This document shows positions 57,187-64,000 of a stretch of DNA of 64,000 bases, one piece after another (the stretch's first letter is position 1; each line of letters opens with the position of its first letter). Source of the stretch: Rhynchopus sp. YZ270_cl-10 (Eukaryota > Euglenozoa > Diplonemea > Diplonemida > Diplonemidae); NCBI GenBank assembly GCA_964035575.1, contig OZ037839.1, positions 1,625,220 through 1,689,219 of the forward strand, given 5' to 3'. The notes under the pieces are model-generated. The model made no database searches. It saw nothing but the letters and a program-made list of their open reading frames with translations, and was not told the origin of the DNA. Position numbers and translations under genes: made by a program.

Positions 57187-58340
57187 GAGGAGTTTCAAAA
57201 AAAAAAAAAAAACTGTTTTGAAAAGAAAATGGATGTAGGTACCAACGCACTCTCTAGCAAAAGTGTGTGTGTTTTTTTTATAGGTCTTTTAAAAGATGTG
57301 TGTACACGAGAGAGAGGGAGAGAGACAGACACCATCTGACAATGTTTTGTGTTATTTGAAAAGACTAAGCACAGAGAGGGCTTAGGTTTTAATCGTACCC
57401 CCTTTTTTTTTGTTTGCGCATGCCTTGTATCTGCCTTGCTGCACGGCATCAAAATTTACTTAGGTGGCTAAGCAGTGAGAGGCTTAGGTTCATCTTATAA
57501 ATCCTTTATCTTTACTTTTCAACTGCGAGACCAGCGGGCGTCATTCCTTACCCAAAAAAGCTCAGCTTCCAAAAACCAAAAGAAGCAAGTTTTTTGCCCA
57601 GCCTATCCTAACCTTTCATTTTTTCAAGGTGACTAAGCATGAGAGGCTTAGGTTCATCTTAGTTTTTCTTTTCCTCCCACCTCGAAATATAAAAAAAAGC
57701 AATGACAGAAATGTCAGCGAGGCTCCCCATTGCAAAAAAAAAAAAAAAAGCAAAAAATACAAAAAGTCATACACTTGGACACCCCCTTCCGTTGTTGTCT
57801 TACCCTTCTTTATACCCCCGATAATTGTGATTTTCATTATTGATCACTCACATGACTTCTTCTTGTTTCTCATTAATATTTTCCAGCAGCATCTCAGGCA
57901 CAGCTCGACTAGTGTTGGTCGTTATTTTGCATTTGCATGCCCCCGTGCAGAACTTCGAGACTCCTCAAACTATAATCTGTGTCAGCGATGGTATGGAGAC
58001 GCTCAACATGCAAAAACAAATGCTACACAATGTCATGCTTCCCGAACCATCACACCACCATACACCCCACAAGAACCACACCCCCCCATTAGGGGCGTCA
58101 GCCTAGGGGGTTTTTCTGTCACAAAACCATTTTTTTTGAGGCCCCATTTTCGCATACTTTGCGAGCGGAAAGTGTCAACGTCGTTGACTCATCCCCCAAC
58201 CGTGCTCCGCAACACCACCCCTACAGGATATTAGTGTGTAGAAGCGTCAACACATCAAACAACTATAAGGGGTGAGGGGAACGACAACGCGCCTTTCTTT
58301 TTTCTGAATCTGTTGGACTGCTGTTGGTCTGCACCGTGCA
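57187..58340. other. Long intergenic region before the cyclase
   Basis: It contains three similar stem-loop motifs (57362, 57459, 57626), A- and T-runs, and a polypyrimidine-rich part. A 201-codon open frame (57629-58234) is low-complexity and lacks any recognised domain, so I do not call it. Confidence 0.55.
57362..57661 (+). repeat. Three CTAAGC...GCTTAG stem-loop motifs
   Basis: Copies lie at 57362-57394, 57459-57498 and 57626-57661. Each has a perfect 6-bp stem CTAAGC/GCTTAG with a 7-9-base purine loop (AGTGAGAG, ATGAGAG, ACAGAGAGG) followed by GTTCATCTTA or GTTTTAATC. The second and third agree over about 35 bases. Confidence 0.75.
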
Positions 58341-58363
58341 CTTTTTTCTAATCTTTCTCCTAG
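58341..58363 (+). promoter_or_regulatory. Branch-like site, pyrimidine tract and acceptor
   Basis: TTTTTTCTAATCTTTCTCCTAG ends at 58363 and has a CTAAT branch-like motif. ATG 58371 follows 7 bases later and starts the cyclase frame. Confidence 0.65.
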
Positions 58364-58370
58364 GGGCGAT

Positions 58371-60434
58371 ATGCGGTTTGCGCGTTTAGTGAGTTATGTG
58401 CGTGATGCGCTGACGATAGATGGCACCCTCAGCGCGACAGAGACAGGTCGACGCCGGGAGTTCCTCTCCATGGCGGTATGCGCGTTTGTGTTGCTGCTGA
58501 TCGGGGGATCTGGGAGGCAGGGGTGGACGCACCAGGTCGTTTCCTCTGTCGTCTTCGTTGTGGTTCTTGCGACACTTGCCGTCAGCATCGTCTTTGTGCT
58601 CTGCAAACGGCCGCTCAGCACGAAGGCGATTCTCACCTTTGGCGGTATAGTCACCACATCTATTCTTATCGCAGATCTCAACGCACGCACAATACAATAT
58701 GAGTGGTGGCCGATGTTGGTGCTCTGTGTCGACTATCTGCTGGTCATGAGGGTGCATGAGAGGTACAGCTTGTATGTGGTGTGTGTAACGGTCCTGTGGT
58801 TGGTGTTGATGTCGTGCGAAGAGAGTTACAGGTTTGGGCTGCTCGACCTGCCGGGTCTATTGGTGCAAGAAGGAAAGAAGGGGCGGAAAGAGTACTTCAG
58901 GCGTATGACAGAGTGCGAGGCACCGCCGTGCGCGATGGGGTTTCCACCAAAGTCGAGTTTGATCTCGATCACCGTGCTGGTGCTTGACTTCATTGCAACG
59001 AGGGGCTTCGCGCGGACGGTGCTGGCGGAGCAGGCATCAATGGAGCGTACGATCGACACCGTGCACGACATCGCAGTGCTGCTAGCCAGCTACGACACGC
59101 AAGGTGTGGCCGACATGCTCCTCGCCAAGGAGGGCCAGCTCCCAGGCAAGATGCATCGTACGCTCGGTACAATGGAGCAGAACCTCCGTAAATACCGTCC
59201 CTACCTGCCGGCAGCGCTGTTCGAGGTGGACGAGGAGAGCCCAGGAAGGGGTGTAAGTGTCGTCTCCATGCCTCCAGGTGCCGACAGCGGTGAGGCGACT
59301 CTCGTGTTCACAGACATCTGTGCGTCGACGCAGGTGTGGGAGTGTGCCCCCGAGGGGATGCGTGCCGGGCTGCGTATCCACAACGCAGTGGTGCGAGGCG
59401 TGATGGAGACGTTCGGTGGCTACGAGGTGAAGACCATCGGGGATGCCTTCATGGTTGCCTTTGCGTCGACGATGGACGGGGTGGGGTTTGCGCTGCGTGT
59501 GCAGGAGCTTCTCTTTGAAGCAGAGTGGCCGCCATCGCTGCTCGACACGGTGATGTGCGCAGAGCAAGACCTCCTATGGTGCGGCTTGAACGTGCGCATC
59601 GGTGTGAACAGTGGCCCTGTCACCGTGGAGCACAATACTCTGACGGGACGCGCCGATTACTTCGGACACACAGTGAACGTTGCGTCGCGCCTTGAGAGCA
59701 CCTGTGTGCCTGGTGCTGTGGCTGTGCCCTCCGAGCTGTGGGTGTCTGCCTGCACGTCGTGCGAAGCTGTGCTCGGACAGGCCGAGGCGCTTGACCTAAA
59801 AGGCGTGTCCGGTACTACCTTCGTGCACTGCGTATGGCCTACGTCCCTGGCTGGACGCAGACACGCGCCCCTCAGGGGGCGGAGGTGCACCGACAACCAG
59901 GTGTTGGAGTCCGATTCGAATTCGCTGTCGCTCCTCGCGCCGACCTTTGCACGGCAGACGTCGGGGACTGTGGGCGTTGCAGAGATTGCCGCTGCAGACA
60001 AGGACAGCGTCGTTGTGCTGCATACCATGAGCACGGCGCTGTCTGCTGTGACAGTGGCGCTGGACCAGTGTGGTGGTGTCGTGGTGTCGCTGTTCGCGAA
60101 CTATGTGTGTTTTGGTTGGAACCTTTCCCGCTCGGCGCCTGCACATATGGAGAGCGCTGTCCGGTTTGCACAACGCACACGCAGCACACCCTCCGTGTCC
60201 GGGACGGGCATAGTTAGTGGTGACCTACAACACGGGGACGTGGCAGCACGTCGTCAGCGTTTTGTCACTGTCGTGGGCTCCATTGTGGACCGGAGCTGGG
60301 ATCTGTGCCAGGCTGCTGTTCGCCGTGGTATTCCCTGCCTCTACGCGCCTCCACACGGTGCTGTCTTACCTTTCTCCCTAGAACACGAGCTGTCGCCCGA
60401 TTCACAGCACCCTGGTGTGTACAGCGTTAAGTAA
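58371..60434 (+). CDS. Membrane class III adenylate cyclase
   Basis: This encodes 687 residues. Residues about 30-225 hold about six hydrophobic segments (such as AVCAFVLLLIGG, VVSSVVFVVVLATLAV, YSLYVVCVTVLWLVLM), so it is a membrane protein. The cyclase domain spans about 306-470. The two metal-binding Asp are Asp315 (FTDIC) and Asp358 (TIGDAFM). Lys354 and Asp429 match the adenine-selecting pair, and Asn436/Arg440 (VNVASRLE) the transition-state pair. All active-site positions are therefore present in one domain, which would work as a homodimer making cAMP. Residues about 544-657 form a second, degenerate cyclase-like domain (GGVVVSLFANYV for GGYEVKTIGDAF) that lacks the metal sites and may be regulatory. 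A possible C-terminal extension by splicing is noted at 60417. Confidence 0.92.
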   Translation: MRFARLVSYVRDALTIDGTLSATETGRRREFLSMAVCAFVLLLIGGSGRQGWTHQVVSSVVFVVVLATLAVSIVFVLCKRPLSTKAILTFGGIVTTSILIADLNARTIQYEWWPMLVLCVDYLLVMRVHERYSLYVVCVTVLWLVLMSCEESYRFGLLDLPGLLVQEGKKGRKEYFRRMTECEAPPCAMGFPPKSSLISITVLVLDFIATRGFARTVLAEQASMERTIDTVHDIAVLLASYDTQGVADMLLAKEGQLPGKMHRTLGTMEQNLRKYRPYLPAALFEVDEESPGRGVSVVSMPPGADSGEATLVFTDICASTQVWECAPEGMRAGLRIHNAVVRGVMETFGGYEVKTIGDAFMVAFASTMDGVGFALRVQELLFEAEWPPSLLDTVMCAEQDLLWCGLNVRIGVNSGPVTVEHNTLTGRADYFGHTVNVASRLESTCVPGAVAVPSELWVSACTSCEAVLGQAEALDLKGVSGTTFVHCVWPTSLAGRRHAPLRGRRCTDNQVLESDSNSLSLLAPTFARQTSGTVGVAEIAAADKDSVVVLHTMSTALSAVTVALDQCGGVVVSLFANYVCFGWNLSRSAPAHMESAVRFAQRTRSTPSVSGTGIVSGDLQHGDVAARRQRFVTVVGSIVDRSWDLCQAAVRRGIPCLYAPPHGAVLPFSLEHELSPDSQHPGVYSVK

Positions 60435-60729
60435 CCCCCCATCGCCTCAATCCATTCAGTTCGACTTCTTTTACAAGAAATTGAATTCCAAAGACCCGAC
60501 ACTGTTTCTGCAGCGTTCGGAAGCATTAAAAAAGGTACCCCGTATTCCTAGACCGGCCCCCGTTGAAGCTATAGTAGACGAGCCCTCACTAGAAATCAGG
60601 AAAAAAAAAATCCCCCTGCGGAAAAAAAGAAAAAACATTTCTGTTCCCGCCTACTCCCGTCTCCAATTCAAAGGGCCTCCGGTCCGCAGGTGCTCCTGCA
60701 TTGATTGCAAACGCCACCTGGTGGTCTAA
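60417..60729 (+). other. Open frame after the cyclase: small ORF or spliced extension
   Basis: A frame of 104 codons from ATG 60415 overlaps the cyclase end by 20 bases. It is rich in Lys and Pro, with a CSCIDC cluster near its end. It may be a separate small gene, but an alternative is a 43-nt intron (GTGTAC at 60417 to CATTCAG at 60459) that would join the cyclase in phase to FDFFYKKL and the rest of this frame. An intron from 60415 instead would give a shorter tail. No domain is recognised and neither reading is proven. Confidence 0.35.
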
Positions 60730-60734
60730 ACGGC

Positions 60735-60813
60735 TTGGTTCCATGGTGGGAACCGCCTGTGCTTTTCCTTACCCAACAACCCACCCGCAGAGATACATCA
60801 AGAGACACATAAA
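60735..60813 (+). promoter_or_regulatory. Leader with splice acceptor of the last LRR gene
   Basis: A pyrimidine-rich tract (near 60765-60788) ends in CCCGCAG at 60790, 23 bases before ATG 60814. The leader differs from that of the recent LRR copies. Confidence 0.55.
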
Positions 60814-61021
60814 ATGGAACTGACTATCGAGGGCTTGGGGAAGGACTTCGTGATGGAGGTGGGTGAGAAGGACACAACGGAGACGATGCGGCAGAAGGTG
60901 GCGTCAGCAACAGGGTTGTGCGAAGACAGCTTCCGCATGGGCTTCGGAGGGAAGGAGGAAGGAGAGGACATCACAGAACTGAGTGCTGGAGACACAGTCG
61001 TGTTGACGAAAACGATGAAGT
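60814..61021 (+). pseudogene. 5' part of a Ubl-LRR gene split by a LINE
   Basis: The Ubl domain is complete (MELTIEGLGKDFVMEV to VVLTKTMK), with the N-terminus of the diverged type seen at 54727. At 61021 the frame enters the LINE. The gene resumes at 63752 after the target duplication. Without the insert the two parts would be one continuous frame. Confidence 0.9.
61002..61021 (+). repeat. Target-site duplication, left copy
   Basis: The 20 bases GTTGACGAAAACGATGAAGT are repeated exactly at 63732-63751 on the other side of the LINE. Confidence 0.95.
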
Positions 61022-61033
61022 CTTCCCGACAAC

Positions 61034-61777
61034 ATGATGCGCCCCATCCGAGGTATATACAAGAAGCTGGGGAGGCGTTTCAAACTTCCGGCAGGTCTTG
61101 GCAAAGAATGGTTTGCGACGAATGGTATCCTCCAAGGATGCCCACTGAGCGTAATCTTCCTGAATGCGCTGGTGGCGGTGTGGATGAACGGGGTGGAGAA
61201 GGAAACGGGCACGCAGGGGCTGGCGTACGCTGACGACACCAACCTCCTGACGAAGACCCTCGACCAGCTGCGAGCGGGTGTCGCCTTCACCGGACACTTT
61301 GCAGACTTGACGGGACAACGCATCCACGCGGGGAAGAGCACGTGGCAGAGCAACCGTCCTGATGAAGAGGAAACTGTGCAGATGAACGGCGCGGATCTTA
61401 CTCGCGTCGAGAAGTCGGAGTGCCTGGGGGCGACGGTGCAGGCACGACAGGCTGGGACGCCCACGCTCCCGACGAAACTGGAAGGCACCATCGACGCATG
61501 CGGACCGCTAGCAGGTAAGGTGGGATGCCTCCCGCTGACTCAAGGTGAGAAAGCAGGCATCATGCAAGCTGCAGTGATGTCGAAATCTGTGTACGGTATC
61601 ACGGTGCAGGACCCACCTGGGAAATACGTGAACAGTCTTGCAACTGCAGTGGAGAAAGGGGTCCACGGCGTGAACAAGATGAATAGGCGAAGCGTACCGG
61701 TCATGCTGAATGTCTTCGAGAAAGGTCATCTGCTCGACCCCTCGGTGGCATTCGACTACAGAAGGATCATGACGTAG
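61034..61777 (+). CDS. Reverse transcriptase C-terminal part (LINE)
   Basis: The frame is open from the insertion point at 61022, so ATG 61034 is only the first in frame. It covers the fingers-to-palm part with GILQGCPLSV and the catalytic AYADDT, then the thumb (FADLTGQRIHAGKS). A single TAG at 61775 separates it from the next frame, which is in the same phase. Motif A is absent by truncation, so it cannot act as an enzyme. Confidence 0.9.
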   Translation: MMRPIRGIYKKLGRRFKLPAGLGKEWFATNGILQGCPLSVIFLNALVAVWMNGVEKETGTQGLAYADDTNLLTKTLDQLRAGVAFTGHFADLTGQRIHAGKSTWQSNRPDEEETVQMNGADLTRVEKSECLGATVQARQAGTPTLPTKLEGTIDACGPLAGKVGCLPLTQGEKAGIMQAAVMSKSVYGITVQDPPGKYVNSLATAVEKGVHGVNKMNRRSVPVMLNVFEKGHLLDPSVAFDYRRIMT

Positions 61778-61783
61778 GCGGCG

Positions 61784-63577
61784 ATGATACGCAAATCGGA
61801 TGAGATCTGTTCGCTGGTCGAAAAGTGCAGGTTACGTGCGAAAGCGAAGCAGGCGAAGACTGGAGGACCCATCGGGTTGATTGCGCGAGCCCTCAGCCGC
61901 CTTGCGTGGTCGTGGATAGACACGACAAAGGTGAAAACGCACGATGGGAGCATCGTTGATGTGAAGACGGTAAGCTTGGGTAGACTGGGCCACGTTGTGC
62001 GAGAACGGATGTTCTTCATTCGACTCTCCCGTACGAAGACGACTGCGAAGGTCAATGGCAAAGGCAGAGCTAACCTGAAGGGTATTGAAGCGGGGGTGGA
62101 TAAGGAGAAAACCCTTGCTCTCACCCGAAGCAAAACTTTGACGGATTACGAGGCGGGGACGCTGCGACACATTGTAGCTGACGGTGCGATAACGGGGGTG
62201 CGACTTGCGAGAGCGCGCATACGGGACTCGGCCATCTGCGTTCACTGCGAAGCGGGGGTGGACGAAAATCACAAACACTTGTGGTGGGAATGTGAAGCAT
62301 GGAGTAGCATTCGTGCGGAGTACCCCTTGCTGTTGGACATTGACAGAACGACCTGGCCAAACTGTCTCGCTATCTGCGGCATGTGCACACCGGACACACC
62401 TTTGGAATGCGCCCGTGTTGCAGACCTGCAGAAGATGATGGTGCGCATCCTCATCGCACGCTCCAAGTGGAGCAGACCGGAAGCGGCGAACCCGCGACTG
62501 CAAGAAGACCGATACCCGTGGACGTGGGCACCGGAGTTGGACACGACGACGCAACACGCGAACAGTTTGGTGGACTACACCCCCCTGAAAAGGAGGTGGC
62601 CGTATGGACGTGCTCTGCTGCTGGCGTTTGCCTCCTGGCTGGGTGGTTTACAATGGAGCGACGAAGCTGGACGTGAAGTCTCCCACATGGAGCTGCTCAT
62701 CGACTTCGAGGTTGCCACAGGGATGGACATCCGACCTGGGGACAAGACCGGCAGAATAGCGCCGAAGCTGAAGCAGCCGAGGGCTGGGACTGGGGAAGAA
62801 GACAACAATGGGGGGGAAGACGACGGGAGTGGGGAAGACGACGATGATGACGACGTGGTGCCAGTAGCGCTGGCCCACAGAGAAATGGCGAAGACGACCA
62901 CCTTTGGGCATATGTTGGCTTCACTCAGAACCTTTTCGGAGAGCTCTCTCCATCCGGGGAAGGTGAAGGTAACGCATGTTCTCGCTTCGTTTGGGGCGAA
63001 CGCCATCACAGGCATCGACCGCCGTCCTATCTTTGCCGGCGGAGAAGAAACGTTGAAGGCATTGCGTGCGCTATACGATGCTGGTGTGGCGTACCGTCTG
63101 CAACGCAGCTCCGAAGGCATGTCTGAGGTGGAGCTCCGTGGTGGCGATAGAGCGAGAGGTACATGGATGGGGGAGTATTCTGCTGAGACGGCGTACCCCT
63201 CCACAGAAGTTAGAGGCAGGAGGGCACTACCATTCATCCAGCGGGCTGAACAGGAGACATCTGCGCATGCTCGCTACCGGCACCATGAGCACGTGCGTCC
63301 AGGGGATGCACCCGTGAAGGCACCTGAAGGAGCGGTTCCGATCTTCCAGTTTGCGATATATGTGCTGCACCGGAAGACGAAGTGTGATGCCTGCTCGAAG
63401 AACGCCCAGGCAGACCTGATGCATTGCTGCTTTGCGCACCACTCCAACGACGACGGCTTACCGATCCGACACGAAGCATGCACTAAGCATAGACTCTCGA
63501 GGTGCGGGAACTGTGTGCAAGAGAAGAGTACGCTGGAGCACTGCTGCCGCCGCCACCACGACACCTCGAAGGGGTGA
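61784..63577 (+). CDS. LINE ORF C-terminal part with zinc fingers
   Basis: This is the continuation in the same frame after the TAG at 61775, 597 residues. A LINE-type finger (CVHCEAGVDENHKHLWWEC) lies at about residue 155. An acidic, Gly-rich stretch (about 338-360) is followed by a region without known relatives and a terminal cluster rich in Cys and His (KCDACSKN, LMHCCFAHH, CGNCVQEK, LEHCCRRHH) that may bind zinc and nucleic acid. Confidence 0.85.
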   Translation: MIRKSDEICSLVEKCRLRAKAKQAKTGGPIGLIARALSRLAWSWIDTTKVKTHDGSIVDVKTVSLGRLGHVVRERMFFIRLSRTKTTAKVNGKGRANLKGIEAGVDKEKTLALTRSKTLTDYEAGTLRHIVADGAITGVRLARARIRDSAICVHCEAGVDENHKHLWWECEAWSSIRAEYPLLLDIDRTTWPNCLAICGMCTPDTPLECARVADLQKMMVRILIARSKWSRPEAANPRLQEDRYPWTWAPELDTTTQHANSLVDYTPLKRRWPYGRALLLAFASWLGGLQWSDEAGREVSHMELLIDFEVATGMDIRPGDKTGRIAPKLKQPRAGTGEEDNNGGEDDGSGEDDDDDDVVPVALAHREMAKTTTFGHMLASLRTFSESSLHPGKVKVTHVLASFGANAITGIDRRPIFAGGEETLKALRALYDAGVAYRLQRSSEGMSEVELRGGDRARGTWMGEYSAETAYPSTEVRGRRALPFIQRAEQETSAHARYRHHEHVRPGDAPVKAPEGAVPIFQFAIYVLHRKTKCDACSKNAQADLMHCCFAHHSNDDGLPIRHEACTKHRLSRCGNCVQEKSTLEHCCRRHHDTSKG

Positions 63578-63731
63578 CAGACGACGCTGGGAGGCTTCTT
63601 CAAGAAGAAGCAGACGAAGCAGAAGGATGGGCACAGCAGGGGCGGTGATGGACTTATGTAACATCACCCCCACGATGTATTGTATCACCTATCTCGGATA
63701 GGGGTGCATGCATCGAAAACGGGCCCCCACC

Positions 63732-63751
63732 GTTGACGAAAACGATGAAGT
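63732..63751 (+). repeat. Target-site duplication, right copy
   Basis: This is identical to 61002-61021 and marks the 3' end of the LINE. Confidence 0.95.
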
Positions 63752-64000
63752 ACGAAGCCATATCAGCTCTTCATGCATTGGGTGAGACAAACATCACAGC
63801 AGAACGGTTGCAGCAGGTGGAGGATCCGAAGGTGGCCAGCTTGCTTCTTCAGGCAGAAGTTGCGACTGAGATTCCAAAAGACTTCTTCTCAGGTAGTGAC
63901 GTAACGCGCATTGGTTTCAGTTGCGTACCCAATGTGGATGACAACTGTGGCATCACACTGCACCTGCCTGCATTACCCTGCGTCACCACGATTGGTGGCA
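63752..64000 (+). pseudogene. 3' part of the split Ubl-LRR gene, running off the window
   Basis: Family sequence resumes at KYEAISALHALGETN and passes through the linker (VEDPKVASLLLQAEVATEIP) into LRR1 (KDFFSGSDVTRIGF) and beyond (LPCVTTIGG). It is of a diverged type: repeat 1 has a longer loop than the recent copies. The frame is open to the window end. Confidence 0.88.

Larger units (their letters stand above)
61022..63731 (+). mobile_element. 5'-truncated non-LTR retrotransposon (LINE)
   Basis: The 2.7-kb insert is flanked by a perfect 20-bp target duplication, as made by target-primed reverse transcription. It begins inside the reverse transcriptase domain, between motifs A and B, so its 5' end is lost. 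It retains motif B (GILQGCPLS), motif C (AYADD at about 61226-61237), a C-x2-C-x8-H-x4-C finger and a Cys/His-rich end. There is no poly(A); the 3' end is a short hairpin (CACCTATC and GATAGGGGTG near 63686) followed by ACGGGCCCCCACC. It is inserted in the sense direction of the host gene. The intact duplication points to a young insertion. Which LINE clade it belongs to is not determined. Confidence 0.93.

Noticed and set aside
57629-58234. A 201-codon open frame before the cyclase
   Set aside because: It is low-complexity, crosses A-runs and has no recognisable domain or acceptor.
61022-63731. A diversity-generating retroelement acting on the LRR genes
   Set aside because: The reverse transcriptase is a truncated LINE, no template repeat is seen, and LRR changes are not limited to adenines.

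Overview
The window is nuclear DNA from a unicellular eukaryote. The signs are ubiquitin-system genes, a class III adenylate cyclase, a non-LTR retrotransposon, a probable spliceosomal intron and long satellite arrays. All three stop codons are used, so the genetic code looks standard. Every credible gene lies on the + strand, most are intronless, and most ATGs follow a pyrimidine-rich tract ending in AG by about 10-30 bases. That pattern fits lineages with one-directional gene clusters and spliced-leader trans-splicing (kinetoplastids and other euglenozoans, dinoflagellates). No spliced-leader gene is seen, so I do not name a taxon.

Layout. 1-20728: a nearly perfect 406-bp satellite (51 units and a stub), ending at a GC-rich 66-bp palindrome. 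20729-22620: gene-free, with a large inverted repeat, a (CTGTA)56 array and a 9-bp array of 31 copies. 22620-38262: a cluster of recent paralogues encoding an N-terminal ubiquitin-like (Ubl) domain, a short helical linker, about 12 BspA/TpLRR-type leucine-rich repeats and a helical tail, with a 787-residue ankyrin protein among them. 38263-41600: 23 copies of a 122-bp tandem repeat. 41876-44065: a USP-type deubiquitinase. 45591-47206: broken LRR copies. 47341-48276: a sugar-phosphate isomerase-like TIM barrel. 48911-53982: a very large RBR ubiquitin ligase whose N-terminal zinc finger is split by a 47-nt intron. 54727-55994: a diverged, frameshifted Ubl-LRR gene. 56203-57186: a Ubl-ankyrin protein. 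58371-60434: a membrane adenylate cyclase with a degenerate second cyclase domain. 60814-64000: one more Ubl-LRR gene, interrupted by a 5'-truncated LINE with a 20-bp target-site duplication.

The most interesting content is the Ubl-LRR family. Paralogues are almost identical at the DNA level, yet they differ at the same few codons in every repeat, the residues on either side of the conserved FL and Cys of each LRR. Whole repeats are also gained or lost in register. This resembles a diversifying recognition repertoire. The proteins carry no visible signal peptide, begin with a Ubl domain and sit beside a deubiquitinase, an RBR ligase with a ubiquitin-binding-type zinc finger, and a Ubl-ankyrin protein with the same N-terminal module. 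A plausible but unproven reading is an intracellular recognition system that feeds targets to the ubiquitin pathway.
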